DNA of 64,000 bases from Tritrichomonas musculus (GCA_039105265.1 JAPFFF010000057.1:496001-560000), one strand, 5' to 3'; positions 53,071-63,626 are shown, numbered from the stretch's first letter. The notes: a model not told the origin generated them from the sequence alone. Program-made: numbers and translations.

Positions 53071-53485
53071 TTACATGTGATTATTCAATTGGATGAAATA
53101 ATTCTAGCTCATTTTTTAAAAATTTATAGGGACAGTTACTATAAATTCATTATTTTAGATGATTTTATCATGCCTTGCATCTAAAAAATTGATTGAATAA
53201 TATGAGAGTGGGTTCTTTAAATTCCTCTCAAATAAAAAAATAACGTTAATATTTCATTGAATATGGAAATTATTAGTATTTAATTTTATCTCTCATAAAG
53301 TATAAATATCCATTTAAAATAAATTTTATAATAATATTATTTTATTTAAATGATAAATAACATATTTCTAATTTTATTATTTATTTTGAAACTGATATAT
53401 TTTAATTTTGTATTTTTTTAGAATTTTTATTTATGAAAAATTGAATTAATAGTATTCGTTTATTTCTATTCAATTTTTTTTATTC
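53071..53485. other. Intergenic, promoter side of the next gene
   Basis: AT-rich with no gene. TCAATTTT at 53470 lies 16 bases before the next ATG and fits a trichomonad initiator. Confidence 0.5.
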
Positions 53486-54949
53486 ATGAATGATCCTGTT
53501 TTTACTCAATTATCTGCTAGAGAAAGATTAGTAATACGTAAATCTTTAGATCCAAATGTTCGTTTCTACCATAAAAGTCCTCAAAGCTCTCCAAGAAATC
53601 GTTTCAATACCTCAAAAACACTTCACACACAAAAAACAACAGAAATAAATGAAAATAATAATGAAGACGAAACAAATCTTGACGAAAAAGAAAATAAAGA
53701 CGATATTGAAGTAAAATCTCAAAATAAAGAAAATAAAGACGATACTGAAGTAAAATCTCAAACTGATGAAAATAAAATTGAAAATTCAAATTCAACTGAT
53801 ACAGAAAATACATCTGAAAATCATGAAAGCCCCGAAGAAGAAATCAACGAAATCGAAAAAAACGACGAACCTCAAGAATCAGAAAACCAAATAAGTAATT
53901 CTTTGCCAAATGAAGAAGATGATAGCGATATATTATCCAAGAAATTAAACGAACTGTCAATAAGACATTCAATTCAGCAAAAAATTTTCATTCAGGAAGC
54001 TGAAATCGAGTTGAAAAAAAATAATTATTCTCCAGGCTCTTTACGAAGCTTTATTACTAAGACAAATAATCTTAAACAAAAAAGACAGGATGAAATGATA
54101 CGCATCTACGAAAAGTATTGTCCAAAAGATCAAAATATCGTTAAGAAACCAATTACACAAAGAAACAGAAGCAAAAGCGAGAGAACAATGAGCAACCGTA
54201 CCAATTACAACAATACCCGCAAGCTAAATTTAACTCCGAGATTATCAATGTTTGCATCAAATAATAAAACACCACAACCTAGTCCAAGATTTAGTGCTCC
54301 GGCCACAATTCGTAGAGACGAAAATGAACATAATTACCCGACTCAAATTAAACTTCCATCAATGAGTCAAACCCAACGTATATCTAAACATATTTCACTT
54401 TTTGAAACGCAATCAGAAAAAGTTTATAACTCAGAAAATGCTATTAGCGCAAATTTAAACGACCCTTTCTCAAGATTTTTATCTCATCAAGAGTTAGTTT
54501 CATTACCAGGAATAAAATTAAACGTGAAACCTCCTCCGCCTCCAGCAAAAAAAGCTGCAGCACCTCGTAAACAATCAAAACAAAGATCCAAATCTTCAAG
54601 AATGTCAAAGATGTCACGAAAACGTAATTTAAGCGCTATGTCTGCAGCCTCCGACGAACCTCCCCCGCCTCCGCCACCCCCAATAAAGCGTCATATTCTT
54701 ACGATGCGAGCTTCAATGATACCAAAAAGTGGAGTTATTGATCTCGATAAACGTGACTTTTTAGATTTTTTAAACGACCAAGAAGAAGAAATTGAAATCA
54801 AAATAATTGAAGAAGAATCTGTTGAAGATGATAGTACTGATAATAAATCAAGAAAAAAGAGTAAATCAAAATTAAGCTCTAAATCGAAAGCTAGTTCCAG
54901 ATTAAAAACCAGTTCTAAGTCCAAAGCAAAATCTTCATCAAAGAAATAA
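53486..54949 (+). CDS. Acidic and proline-rich, largely disordered protein
   Basis: This 487-residue protein is not a recognised family. Residues 45-150 are Glu/Asp/Asn-rich with a duplicated ENKDD(I/T)EVKSQ unit. A helical segment follows near 160-215 (LNELSIRHSIQQKIFIQEAE, ending RIYEKYCP). Then comes a Ser/Arg-rich basic part and, from about 350, two proline stretches (KPPPPPAKKAAAPRKQ and EPPPPPPPPIKRH) of the kind that bind profilin or SH3 domains. It ends in SK-rich repeats (SKSKLSSKSKASSRLK). An actin-regulating or scaffold role is possible, but no WH2 or FH2 domain was seen. Confidence 0.7.
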   Translation: MNDPVFTQLSARERLVIRKSLDPNVRFYHKSPQSSPRNRFNTSKTLHTQKTTEINENNNEDETNLDEKENKDDIEVKSQNKENKDDTEVKSQTDENKIENSNSTDTENTSENHESPEEEINEIEKNDEPQESENQISNSLPNEEDDSDILSKKLNELSIRHSIQQKIFIQEAEIELKKNNYSPGSLRSFITKTNNLKQKRQDEMIRIYEKYCPKDQNIVKKPITQRNRSKSERTMSNRTNYNNTRKLNLTPRLSMFASNNKTPQPSPRFSAPATIRRDENEHNYPTQIKLPSMSQTQRISKHISLFETQSEKVYNSENAISANLNDPFSRFLSHQELVSLPGIKLNVKPPPPPAKKAAAPRKQSKQRSKSSRMSKMSRKRNLSAMSAASDEPPPPPPPPIKRHILTMRASMIPKSGVIDLDKRDFLDFLNDQEEEIEIKIIEEESVEDDSTDNKSRKKSKSKLSSKSKASSRLKTSSKSKAKSSSKK

Positions 54950-55131
54950 CATATTATATTCTTTTTATTTATATTCAATTATAATTTTACCCACAATATT
55001 AGTATATATTCTGAATAAAAAATATCGGATTGAATTTCGTATTCTGCTTTTTCAACATGCAGATTCGATTGATTTTTATTCTTTGTTTTTTTTTAAACGT
55101 TCGAAAATTTTATAATCTTTCAAAATTTCTA

Positions 55132-56085
55132 ATGAAAATTAGAGCTCAATTTATTAATCCGAACTTTTATTGTAGCTTTAATAGCTTGACTCAATGCCTT
55201 TATAACATTTTACCTTTTCGAAATTTACTTTTGGAAAGCGATTTGACTGATATTAAACAACAACCTTTTATATTCTTTGATCCCGAAATTGGAAACGTGG
55301 AAAATAGACAAAAAGAAAGCGAAAAAATTGAACAAAAAATTAATTTTTCAAAGTCAGCACTTCAGTTTTCTATTAATTATCAACAAATATTTATTCAAAT
55401 GGTAGATCCATCAAAAAGATTGGATTTGACAAACTGTATTGAATATTTAGTCGATACAGTCGGACACAAAGTTTTTAAAAATTCTCCGGGTGATCCTTTT
55501 GTTGAATTTTTAACAGTGATTTCGCTTCTTTCAGATTCTAATAGAGCTTTTTATTTAAATTTACTTAAACCTTATACAAATAAATACATTCAATTGTTTT
55601 CATTTGGCACGAGTAATAATTTTAAAGACTTCAATTGTTCAATTTATCTTGCACCACCTCCAACATTTTCCATTTTTTATTTTCCAATTGACAGCTACTT
55701 TTATAATTTCAAAGCAAAACATAACAAACCAAATGCGGTGGTTTTACATTCACTCCCAGATATTTTGGTGGTTCATTTTGATTACATCGATCCAATCAAA
55801 CCAAAACATATTCAATCAATATTAGATTTTACAGGCTATGTTTTAGATCATACAAAATCAGCGATTTTTCGGATTAATAGCTTTGTTATGATGCTGAATC
55901 ATCAGCATGCAATCAGTTATGTCAGAATGATGGACAATAACATTGATACTGAACGTGAAAAATGGCTTATTTGCAACGATCTACAACAAAAATTAATTGG
56001 CAAAGATGAATTAAATCGTGATTTAGAATTTTATAGTCAAAATAAACAAGCTATTGTTGGATTTTATGAACGAAAGAGCTGTTAA
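55132..56085 (+). CDS. Ubiquitin-specific protease-like (C19) protein
   Basis: This 317-residue protein has the two boxes of ubiquitin-specific proteases. The Cys box is INPNFYCSFNSLTQCLYNIL with Cys14 at the start. The His box is NHQHAISYVRMMDNNIDTER with His259, followed by EKWLICNDLQ, the usual WYxFDD position. It is shorter and more divergent than typical USPs, and the zinc-finger cysteines are absent. It probably removes ubiquitin or a related modifier. The ATG at 55132 is chosen because TCAAAAT precedes it and the fold starts at once; another in-frame ATG at 55057 would add a hydrophobic stretch. Confidence 0.7.
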   Translation: MKIRAQFINPNFYCSFNSLTQCLYNILPFRNLLLESDLTDIKQQPFIFFDPEIGNVENRQKESEKIEQKINFSKSALQFSINYQQIFIQMVDPSKRLDLTNCIEYLVDTVGHKVFKNSPGDPFVEFLTVISLLSDSNRAFYLNLLKPYTNKYIQLFSFGTSNNFKDFNCSIYLAPPPTFSIFYFPIDSYFYNFKAKHNKPNAVVLHSLPDILVVHFDYIDPIKPKHIQSILDFTGYVLDHTKSAIFRINSFVMMLNHQHAISYVRMMDNNIDTEREKWLICNDLQQKLIGKDELNRDLEFYSQNKQAIVGFYERKSC

Positions 56086-56415
56086 AAATACTGTATTTAA
56101 CTTGTTTTTATATTAATATGATTTATAATAAAAAAGGCTAAAATTATAATCTTTTATTCATTTAAAATTTTTCAATATAATATTTTTAATCCAAAGAACA
56201 GTAAAATAATAACAAGTCGATTAGGATGCCGAATATAAATATGTTTTAAAATTACATTTGGACGATGAAAAATTGTTTAAATCATTTGAATTATCGACAA
56301 AATACTTTCTGAATTTTTACCTTCTCCCTAAGAAAATAAAAATTTTCTTATTGAAATATTTGTATATAATTTCGTATCTTGATGCATTTCACCAATCTTA
56401 CTAAAATCAGCATTT
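56086..56415. other. Intergenic, nothing recognised
   Basis: AT-rich spacer between two genes on the same strand, with no gene seen. Confidence 0.5.
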
Positions 56416-57936
56416 ATGATACCACAACATGCAAAAAACACGCATGCAAAGAACAAATTAGCAAGTAATCAACCTCTGTCTTTTCTATCACATAAAGATC
56501 AGAAAAAATCCACAGTTTCAATAAATCGAACCAATCATAATATAAATTCAATTAAAAGATACAATACTCAATCTACAGTTCAATTTGATCAATTAGGAAC
56601 ATTTGGGTATCTCACTGGTTTTAACTCGCTTTCTACAAATTCCGACGAAAAAAGCAAAAAGAAACTATATAAAAGAAATATTAATAAAAGCCAATTTCGA
56701 ATTAACGAAAATGATAGTGCAAACACTTCTAGCTGGACCAACATTGGATATAATAATTTATTAACAGCAAATTTCAATTCAAAAATTAATAAAACCAATA
56801 AAAAATTAAAGAAACCAAATAACTCAGATAATAAAATAAAAGCAGCTGTTAAAGCATCTTCACTTCCTCGAAGTGGCAGAAATATCATTTCTATTCAAAT
56901 TAATTCAAATTGGGGAAACACCTTTGATATCACAATGCATTTTATAGCACTTTATGATATTTATAACCATCAAATTAGCTCAATTAATCCAATAAACAAT
57001 ATCTCAAATAGTGATAATAAAGATCTCAATTTTATTTATATAGCATCTACTCCAGAACCATCTTCACTAGCTAAACTAGAATACTTGTTAGAAACCTCAT
57101 ATATAAAAGATGACGAGAAAGTTTTTGTTGAAAAATTTAACGATCAAAAATTCACCATATATTTATCTATTAACCAATCAATAGAAATTGGTTCAATCAG
57201 AATTTTCAACCCTCCAAATAAAAGTGAATCAGCAATTAAAGATGTTTCAATATATGTAAATGCAAAACTGTGCAATCAAAGTCAAATTCCTCAAAGTTTT
57301 GGAGCAAACTTAAAATTAAATTATCAAATACCAAATATTACGAAATTAGAAGAAAACAACGAACATTTAATTCCTAATTTTATTACTTATCAAGATAAAT
57401 TTGGAATTTTGCCGATCAAACCAGTTAAGCAAGTAAAAATTGAAATCATTGAAACATATAATAGCAATTCATCTAGTACGACAAGACAAAATTACATTGG
57501 AGTCAATGGATTTGACTTTTATGACATACTTGGGAATTATATTTCTACAGAAAAGTCAAATGACAATTATATCGAAAACGTTAATATACGAGGTATATCC
57601 GAACTTATCAATTGCGGAATTCTTCTAAGACAAAATAAAGTAACATACAAAGAAGATGATATGCTTTTTGGAGTGATGGACGGAATTCAAAATCCCACCT
57701 TTATTTTTATTTTTAAAGAACCGATCTACTTATCAAAGATTGTTGTTTGGAACTACAATGGCCATGGAAACAACTTAGATTGCGGAATTAAAAAGCTCAA
57801 ATTATTTGGTGATGAAAAATTAATTTGGTATGGCAAAATAAATCGAGGAAATGGAAAACTGAGAAATATGATGAAAAATACTCACTCAATCAATTTTTTT
57901 GACCAAGTTCAGGACGTCGTTAGTGCTAAAATTTGA
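56416..57936 (+). CDS. KATNIP-domain (DUF4457-like) protein B
   Basis: This 506-residue protein is a clear paralogue of the one at 42467. It has the same disordered N-terminus (including TVQFDQLGTFGYL), the same core start (SLPRSGRNIISIQINSNWGN), then YIGVNGFDFYDILGN near 360 and YLSKIVVWNYNGHGNNLDCG with GIKKLKLFGDEKLIWYGKI near 450. The family relation to katanin-interacting protein suggests a basal-body or axoneme role. It is on the opposite strand from the first copy, about 12.5 kb away, so an inverted or dispersed duplication is likely. Confidence 0.75.
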   Translation: MIPQHAKNTHAKNKLASNQPLSFLSHKDQKKSTVSINRTNHNINSIKRYNTQSTVQFDQLGTFGYLTGFNSLSTNSDEKSKKKLYKRNINKSQFRINENDSANTSSWTNIGYNNLLTANFNSKINKTNKKLKKPNNSDNKIKAAVKASSLPRSGRNIISIQINSNWGNTFDITMHFIALYDIYNHQISSINPINNISNSDNKDLNFIYIASTPEPSSLAKLEYLLETSYIKDDEKVFVEKFNDQKFTIYLSINQSIEIGSIRIFNPPNKSESAIKDVSIYVNAKLCNQSQIPQSFGANLKLNYQIPNITKLEENNEHLIPNFITYQDKFGILPIKPVKQVKIEIIETYNSNSSSTTRQNYIGVNGFDFYDILGNYISTEKSNDNYIENVNIRGISELINCGILLRQNKVTYKEDDMLFGVMDGIQNPTFIFIFKEPIYLSKIVVWNYNGHGNNLDCGIKKLKLFGDEKLIWYGKINRGNGKLRNMMKNTHSINFFDQVQDVVSAKI

Positions 57937-58813
57937 TCAAAATCTATTTTTAATTTGCACTGAACTTTAATTTTTTTGCATTTGAGATTATAATGCTTAC
58001 CTTTGTTCAAAAAATATGACAGGTATCGTTTCATTTTTCTTCTATTATTGATATTCGATTTTATAAAAAATTATGGTTAAATAGGCTTTAAATATCAAAA
58101 TCTATTTATTTCTATAAATAATCCTGTCCATTTTGGATTTTATCGTAGGATAACCGTAATCCTGGATGGAAAAAAAATCCAGCTTGGATTTTTCATTTTT
58201 TCATATAATAAATCAAAAGTTTTAATAAATGGATTTTTATTCTCAAAAAGTTAATAATGTAAACTATAGAATGGATTTTTTTTGAATACTGTAAACCATT
58301 GAATGGATTTTTTTCTGAGAAAATCCAAAATAAACCATTGAATGGATATATAAAAAATCCATTCTATAGTTTACATTAATATTTATGGATTTTTTGTAAT
58401 TTCTGCCATTTCCTTTATTTTGCATCAAAGAAAATTAAAAAACCCAATGCAAAACTAATTTAATTAACAGCAAATGCACAAAAATATGCAAAAATAAAGA
58501 ATTTATTGGTTTTTTTTAATAATTCTATATAGACAAATAGTAATTCAAAATAAAACCGTTATCCAAAATTTAAAAAAAAAAAATCCAAAAAACGGTTAAA
58601 ATATCCAATTTGGACACCCTTACTATAAATATAATGCATTGTTTATTATTTATTTCACATGTAATAAATTCTTTTATGAGATAGTTTAAAATCATATTGA
58701 AAATAGATTTCGATTTAATTTATTTTATTCATTCAAAAAGATTGAGTTTTTTTTCAGAATAAATTCAATACTTTTTCAATTAGAAAATTTTAGCTTTATT
58801 GTATTGAGAAATT
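57937..58813. other. Intergenic with a 490-bp MITE
   Basis: No gene is seen. Most of the space is occupied by the inverted-repeat element at 58125-58616, with AT-rich promoter sequence after it. Confidence 0.6.
58125..58616. mobile_element. MITE with TGTCCA ends and an inner palindrome
   Basis: The ends TGTCCATTTTGGATTTTATC and the reverse of the right end (TGTCCAAATTGGATATTTTA) match with few differences, and AACCGT words lie just inside both. The interior has a 26-bp perfect inverted repeat, 58256-58281 with 58352-58377, starting AATGTAAACTATAGAATGGA. It also has two direct AAACCATTGAATGGAT units. It codes for nothing and is probably a non-autonomous DNA element with nested inverted repeats. 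Confidence 0.7.
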
Positions 58814-59269
58814 ATGAATGAGGAACCAGAAGATCCGGAAAGTTTCACTATTCCTCATCATTACGAACCAAGAATCACGCACGAAACTTTTTGTAAGCTT
58901 TTTGATGATCACTCTAGATATGAAAATTTTACCATTGTTGATTGCAGAAGCGTTCCTGAATATGAAGGAGGACACATCAAAGGATCTATACAATGGCATC
59001 CAAACGAAAAAGCGTCAAAAGTAGAGGAACTTCATAAGAAAATTTTTAAACCAAGATCAATATATATCTTTCATTGCGAGTATTCCGAATACCGAGGTCC
59101 AATGGCATGGGAAAAATTTAGACGTGCACATGTTTTTTCTTCTAATCGCTCAGAACCTCTTCATGCATTTGTCCTTGAAGGAGGTTTTAGCAAATTTTAT
59201 GAATTACATCCAGACTATTGCGACGGCACATATGTCCCTGAAAAAACAGTTGCAAGACCTAGAGCATAA
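58814..59269 (+). CDS. CDC25-like rhodanese-fold phosphatase
   Basis: This 151-residue protein is a complete rhodanese fold of the CDC25/Acr2 type. The active-site loop is HCEYSEYRGP, with Cys88 and Arg94 in the C-x5-R spacing, as in CDC25 (HCEFSSERGP). The N-terminal strand FTIVDCRSVPEYEGGHIKGS and the end LEGGFSKFYELHPDYCDGTY also match CDC25. Its size is that of a catalytic domain alone, like plant CDC25/arsenate reductases. It may dephosphorylate cyclin-dependent kinases or reduce arsenate; the sequence leans to the former. Confidence 0.88.
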   Translation: MNEEPEDPESFTIPHHYEPRITHETFCKLFDDHSRYENFTIVDCRSVPEYEGGHIKGSIQWHPNEKASKVEELHKKIFKPRSIYIFHCEYSEYRGPMAWEKFRRAHVFSSNRSEPLHAFVLEGGFSKFYELHPDYCDGTYVPEKTVARPRA

Positions 59270-59493
59270 AATATTCTATCAATAAAACTAAAACAAAAAA
59301 TGTATTATAAATAAACTAAAAATAAAAAGAGATTTTTAAATAAAATCTTTCATTCTTTCGATTTCATTAAAATTTAATCAACAAATTCTTGAAAATAAAT
59401 CATTTCAGGAGTTCAATTCCATTGATCTAAATTTGAAAAATAATTAAAATGACAATATTTTTATTAATTAGATACAATAATATTTCATCAGAA

Positions 59494-59568
59494 GCCTGCG
59501 TAGCATAGTGGTTTTATTGCGTTCGCCCCGTAAGCGAAAGGTCGGCGGTTCAATTCCGCTCGTTGGCA
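59494..59568 (+). tRNA. tRNA-Thr (anticodon CGU), atypical C33
   Basis: The acceptor stem GCCTGCG pairs with CGTTGGC with one T-T and one G-T pair, and the discriminator is A. The anticodon stem TTCGC/GCGAA encloses loop CCCGTAA, giving anticodon CGT. Position 33 is C where T is almost universal. The B box reads GGTTCAATTCC, and a T run follows directly as a Pol III terminator. It is probably functional, although the C33 and the acceptor mismatch leave room for a pseudogene. Confidence 0.8.
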
Positions 59569-59909
59569 TTTTTTTGGTTTTTATTTATTTATTTTATGAA
59601 TTAACACTGCTGTCTGGCAGATACATTTAACTCATAATGTATTCTAGAATATATTTTAGCTATTCTTATTACTTTGAACAAATAAAAACGAGTGATATCC
59701 ACTATTTTTTGGATATTGAAATTATAATCAGATTTATTTTGAATAATTGTATAGAAATGAGGGGTCATTTTAATTAAACAAATTCATTATAAAATACTGA
59801 TCAACAATGCTGTTTGAATATTGAAATAATAAAACTTTCTTATTCACAAAAAAAATATTTGACCATAATTAACCATACCGATCAAGCAATAGCTTTAGAA
59901 AAAAAAAAA
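59569..59909. other. Spacer before the kinase-Sel1 gene
   Basis: AT-rich spacer. The kinase frame is open from 59814 through TTG, and an ATG at 59807 is in another frame and soon stops. The true start may therefore lie upstream of the ATG chosen for the kinase. Confidence 0.45.
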
Positions 59910-62900
59910 ATGATCGAAAGACTGAATGAATTAGAAAGGTTTTTTGAAAATAGTCTAAGTCAAAAAAGTAATGATAATTTATATGACCAGCTATTAGTCA
60001 AGTTCAACTTGTTTTATTTTGATCAAGACATTTATCAAAAAATTAATATTTACCAAAATAAAATAAAAATCATAGTAATTGATGAATATTTAGCCATAAA
60101 CAATATTACGAAAACCGAAACGAAATATTTTATAATTTGTTTTGATCATTTAATAATTGCTATTGAACAATCCAAAATAATTCAAATAAAACCATATTTT
60201 GTACAAAATAATGACTCAAATATTTATTTTTTATCACAGAATACAGAAAATAACATTAACCAATCCTTAAAAATACCAACTTTATCTTTTCCAAATGATA
60301 ATAAAACTTTTTTCATTAGAAAACAAATTCCGAATTTTGTTTCACGCTTTACAGAGAATGCAATAAAAGTTAGTAATTTTAGAAAAGTTATTTATAAAGT
60401 TATTTCAGGATTTTTGATTCAAAAAAGTTATTCATTATACAATTTTAAACGTACTTTAAATCCTCACAAAAAGTGGACAAATTATTCAGAAAAAGAAATT
60501 CATGATTCAAATGATTATATTTTATTGAACACAATGTATATTGGAATTTCAGTTATTGATTTGATGTATTCAATTCGTGATGAAAGGCTTGTTATTTCAA
60601 AATATTCAACAACAAATCAAACAAATTTGATTGAGCGAGAAAGAAACAATTATTTAAGCATCCAGCATCCATTTATACCTAGATATATAGGTTATCTAAA
60701 GGTTAAAAATGAGAATCATCTTCTGATTGAATATATCCATGGGAAATCGTTAAGTAAAATCAAAGAATTGTCACTTTCAATGAATGAAAAATTATGCATC
60801 ATTTTTGAAATAATGCTCACAATTCAATACCTTCATTTCAACGAGTTTGTTTATCGAGATTTGAGACCAAATAACATCATTATTGATGATAATAAAACAG
60901 CTGTTTTAATTGATTTTGATCGTTTAATTAAATGCACTCAAAACAATCCTATTTTAATATCAACAAGAGATTTCAGTCACGTTTATATCGCACCTGAAAT
61001 CGTCACAGATAAACCTTATTCTTTTCCAGCTGACATTTATTCATTAGGAATGATTATTTGTATGATCATTACGGAAAAAGATCCAAAAATAATTCAATAC
61101 GAAAACAATCAAACAAATTTGTTAGATATTCCTATGAATTTCAAATCGATGTGCGAAATGTGCATTCAAAAAGATCCATACAAACGTCCGTCCATTTCAA
61201 AACTAATAAAACATTTTTTTTATATTTACATTTTGAAGATGAACAAAGAGACTAGAACATATTTTATTGATATAATGGAATACAATATAAATCATGGAAA
61301 TAAAGATTTGATTGATCCACAATTTGCATATAATATTGGACTCCTTTATTTCAATGGAGAAATGATTCAAAAAGATGATCAAAAAGCAGTTAAATATTTG
61401 TCATTGGCAGCTGATAAAAATTATTTGGATGCTCAAGTTCAACTTGCTGATATTTACTATGATTCAAATAGTGTCATGTATGATGTCTATGGAGCAGTTT
61501 TTTATTATACAATTGCAGCAGAGAAAAACGTTTTGAAGGCCCAACTAATTCTGGGGAAATTTTATTGCAATCGTAGCACTGAAGGATTTAATATTTATCA
61601 CTCAATTCTTCAACATGAAAGCATGACAGATATTGATAAAGCAATTTATTATTATTCACTTGCAGCTAATCAAGGAAATCAAGAAGCACAATTGCAACTT
61701 GGAAACATTTATAATGATGAACGTTACAATATGAAAGACATAAATAAAGCAATTCATTACTATTCATTTGCAGCTGATCAAAATAATTCTATTGCCCAGA
61801 ATAAGCTTTGCAGAATTGGCTATGATATTATGAATTTAGTTCACGATGTCAAAAAAGCGATTCATATTTTCACTTTTCTTGCAGATAAAAATCATGTTAT
61901 ATCTCAGTTTATGCTTGGATACATTTATTCTAACATACAATTTGGTTTTTTAGATGTTAAAAAATCAATCCATTATTATGAACTTGCATCAAAACAAAAT
62001 CATTGCGATTCACAATTAAATTTGGGTATTATTTATCAAAATTCATTATTAATTAAGCCTAATGCTGAGAAAGCAATTTATTATCTTGAACTTGCATCAA
62101 AGCACAATGATAGTAGAGCCTTTTATGATCTAGGAGTTATTTATTGTGAAGGAATTTTATGCCCAGTTAATTATGAAAAAGCTTTTTATTATTTTAAGCG
62201 ATCAGCAGATTTAAATTTTCCTTTAGCACAGTATAATGTTGGTATCTTTTATCTGAACGGTCGTTATGTAAACAAAGATATTCAAAAAGGTCTATATTAT
62301 ATTGAGCTATCAGCCAAACAAAATGAATTGTTCTCATTGTTAACTCTGGGCAAGTATTATTTGACAAATAATATTGAGAAATCTATTTATTATTACAATC
62401 TTGCAGCCAAACAAAATAGTGAAGAAGCATTTTTAAATTTGGGAATGATTTATCATTCTGGGACACAAGTTCCCCAAGATATTCATCGAGCAATTTATTA
62501 TTATAGACATATACCAAATAATGGATTTGCAGCTTATTTACTTGGATCAATATATTTTACAGGAACTGAAGGTTTTCCTCGAGATTTTAAAAAGGCAATT
62601 CATTATTTCACAATTGCATCAACCAATAAAATAAAAGAAGCAGATCATCAGTTAGGATATATTTATTTCAATGGAATTGATGTTGAAAGAGATCCTGTGA
62701 AAGGATTGAAATATTATAAACTTGCAGCCAATCTAAATTCAGTTGAAGCCCAACATAATCTTGGTGTGATTTATTTTTTAGGACAGTTTGTTCAGCAAGA
62801 TTATAATAAAGCAATTTATTATTTTTCATTAGCTGCCAAAAAAAAATTTGGTTCCTCACTTTATCATCTTGCAATGATATTTTATCATGGCTATGTTCCA

Positions 62901-63626
62901 CAAAATATAAATAAAGCACTTTATTTCTATTCTCTTGCTGCAGAAGAAAATGTTCCTGGTGCACAATTTGATTTGGGCACGATTTATTATGAAGGAAAAT
63001 ATGTTAAAAAAGACATTGCAAAAGCAATACATTATTATAAAGAAGCTTCATGTTACAATAATCAATTTGCAAAAAATAATCTTGGCGTAATTTATAAAAT
63101 AGGTGAAGGTGTCATTCAAAATTTTTCAATGTCAATTGAATATTTTAAAGAAGCAATAAAACAAAAAAACGATGACATTTCAAGATTTAATTTGGCACAT
63201 CTATATTTCTATAATGATTTTAATATTGATATCGATACTATAATAGAATTATCAGAACCTTCATTAAAATCAGATATTGATATTTGTTATTTTTTCTTTT
63301 GTTTGGTGATCTTTTCAAAAATTGGAAAGAATTCATCTTCAAAAGAGCAAATTGAAAATGAAATTAAAAAATATGATAAATTTCATTCATCTCTATCATA
63401 TAAAATGTATCAATATATTGTTTCAAGTTACCTTAAAAATGAAAAAAATTATCAATTTTTATATGATACACTCAAGAATTGCAATATTGTTTACTACAAG
63501 AAAAAAAATTATATGCGAGTAAGAGTACATATAGGAAATGATGAAGATGAAGAGAGAGTAAATTCAATTTGCCTTCCATATATAAATTCCGAATTTTACA
63601 AAGGTTTTGGAGATATTATAATTTGA
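59910..63626 (+). CDS. Protein kinase with a long Sel1-repeat array
   Basis: This protein of about 1238 residues has an N-terminal helical region, a kinase domain at about 210-450 and then about 17 Sel1-like repeats to near 1130. The kinase shows a lysine in LVISKYS, the catalytic loop VYRDLRPNNIII with Asp317, DFD instead of DFG at 335, and YIAPEIV. No clear glycine loop is seen. Sel1 units follow AIYYYSLAAxxG-x-QEAQLQLGxIY and build a protein-binding superhelix. Kinase-Sel1 proteins are a large trichomonad family. The first in-frame ATG is used; sequence before it reads like coding, so the N-terminus is uncertain. Confidence 0.85.
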   Translation: MIERLNELERFFENSLSQKSNDNLYDQLLVKFNLFYFDQDIYQKINIYQNKIKIIVIDEYLAINNITKTETKYFIICFDHLIIAIEQSKIIQIKPYFVQNNDSNIYFLSQNTENNINQSLKIPTLSFPNDNKTFFIRKQIPNFVSRFTENAIKVSNFRKVIYKVISGFLIQKSYSLYNFKRTLNPHKKWTNYSEKEIHDSNDYILLNTMYIGISVIDLMYSIRDERLVISKYSTTNQTNLIERERNNYLSIQHPFIPRYIGYLKVKNENHLLIEYIHGKSLSKIKELSLSMNEKLCIIFEIMLTIQYLHFNEFVYRDLRPNNIIIDDNKTAVLIDFDRLIKCTQNNPILISTRDFSHVYIAPEIVTDKPYSFPADIYSLGMIICMIITEKDPKIIQYENNQTNLLDIPMNFKSMCEMCIQKDPYKRPSISKLIKHFFYIYILKMNKETRTYFIDIMEYNINHGNKDLIDPQFAYNIGLLYFNGEMIQKDDQKAVKYLSLAADKNYLDAQVQLADIYYDSNSVMYDVYGAVFYYTIAAEKNVLKAQLILGKFYCNRSTEGFNIYHSILQHESMTDIDKAIYYYSLAANQGNQEAQLQLGNIYNDERYNMKDINKAIHYYSFAADQNNSIAQNKLCRIGYDIMNLVHDVKKAIHIFTFLADKNHVISQFMLGYIYSNIQFGFLDVKKSIHYYELASKQNHCDSQLNLGIIYQNSLLIKPNAEKAIYYLELASKHNDSRAFYDLGVIYCEGILCPVNYEKAFYYFKRSADLNFPLAQYNVGIFYLNGRYVNKDIQKGLYYIELSAKQNELFSLLTLGKYYLTNNIEKSIYYYNLAAKQNSEEAFLNLGMIYHSGTQVPQDIHRAIYYYRHIPNNGFAAYLLGSIYFTGTEGFPRDFKKAIHYFTIASTNKIKEADHQLGYIYFNGIDVERDPVKGLKYYKLAANLNSVEAQHNLGVIYFLGQFVQQDYNKAIYYFSLAAKKKFGSSLYHLAMIFYHGYVPQNINKALYFYSLAAEENVPGAQFDLGTIYYEGKYVKKDIAKAIHYYKEASCYNNQFAKNNLGVIYKIGEGVIQNFSMSIEYFKEAIKQKNDDISRFNLAHLYFYNDFNIDIDTIIELSEPSLKSDIDICYFFFCLVIFSKIGKNSSSKEQIENEIKKYDKFHSSLSYKMYQYIVSSYLKNEKNYQFLYDTLKNCNIVYYKKKNYMRVRVHIGNDEDEERVNSICLPYINSEFYKGFGDIII

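Noticed and set aside
52984-53184. Plus-strand frame through the GC-rich island
   Set aside because: The open frame changes character abruptly outside the island and matches nothing known.
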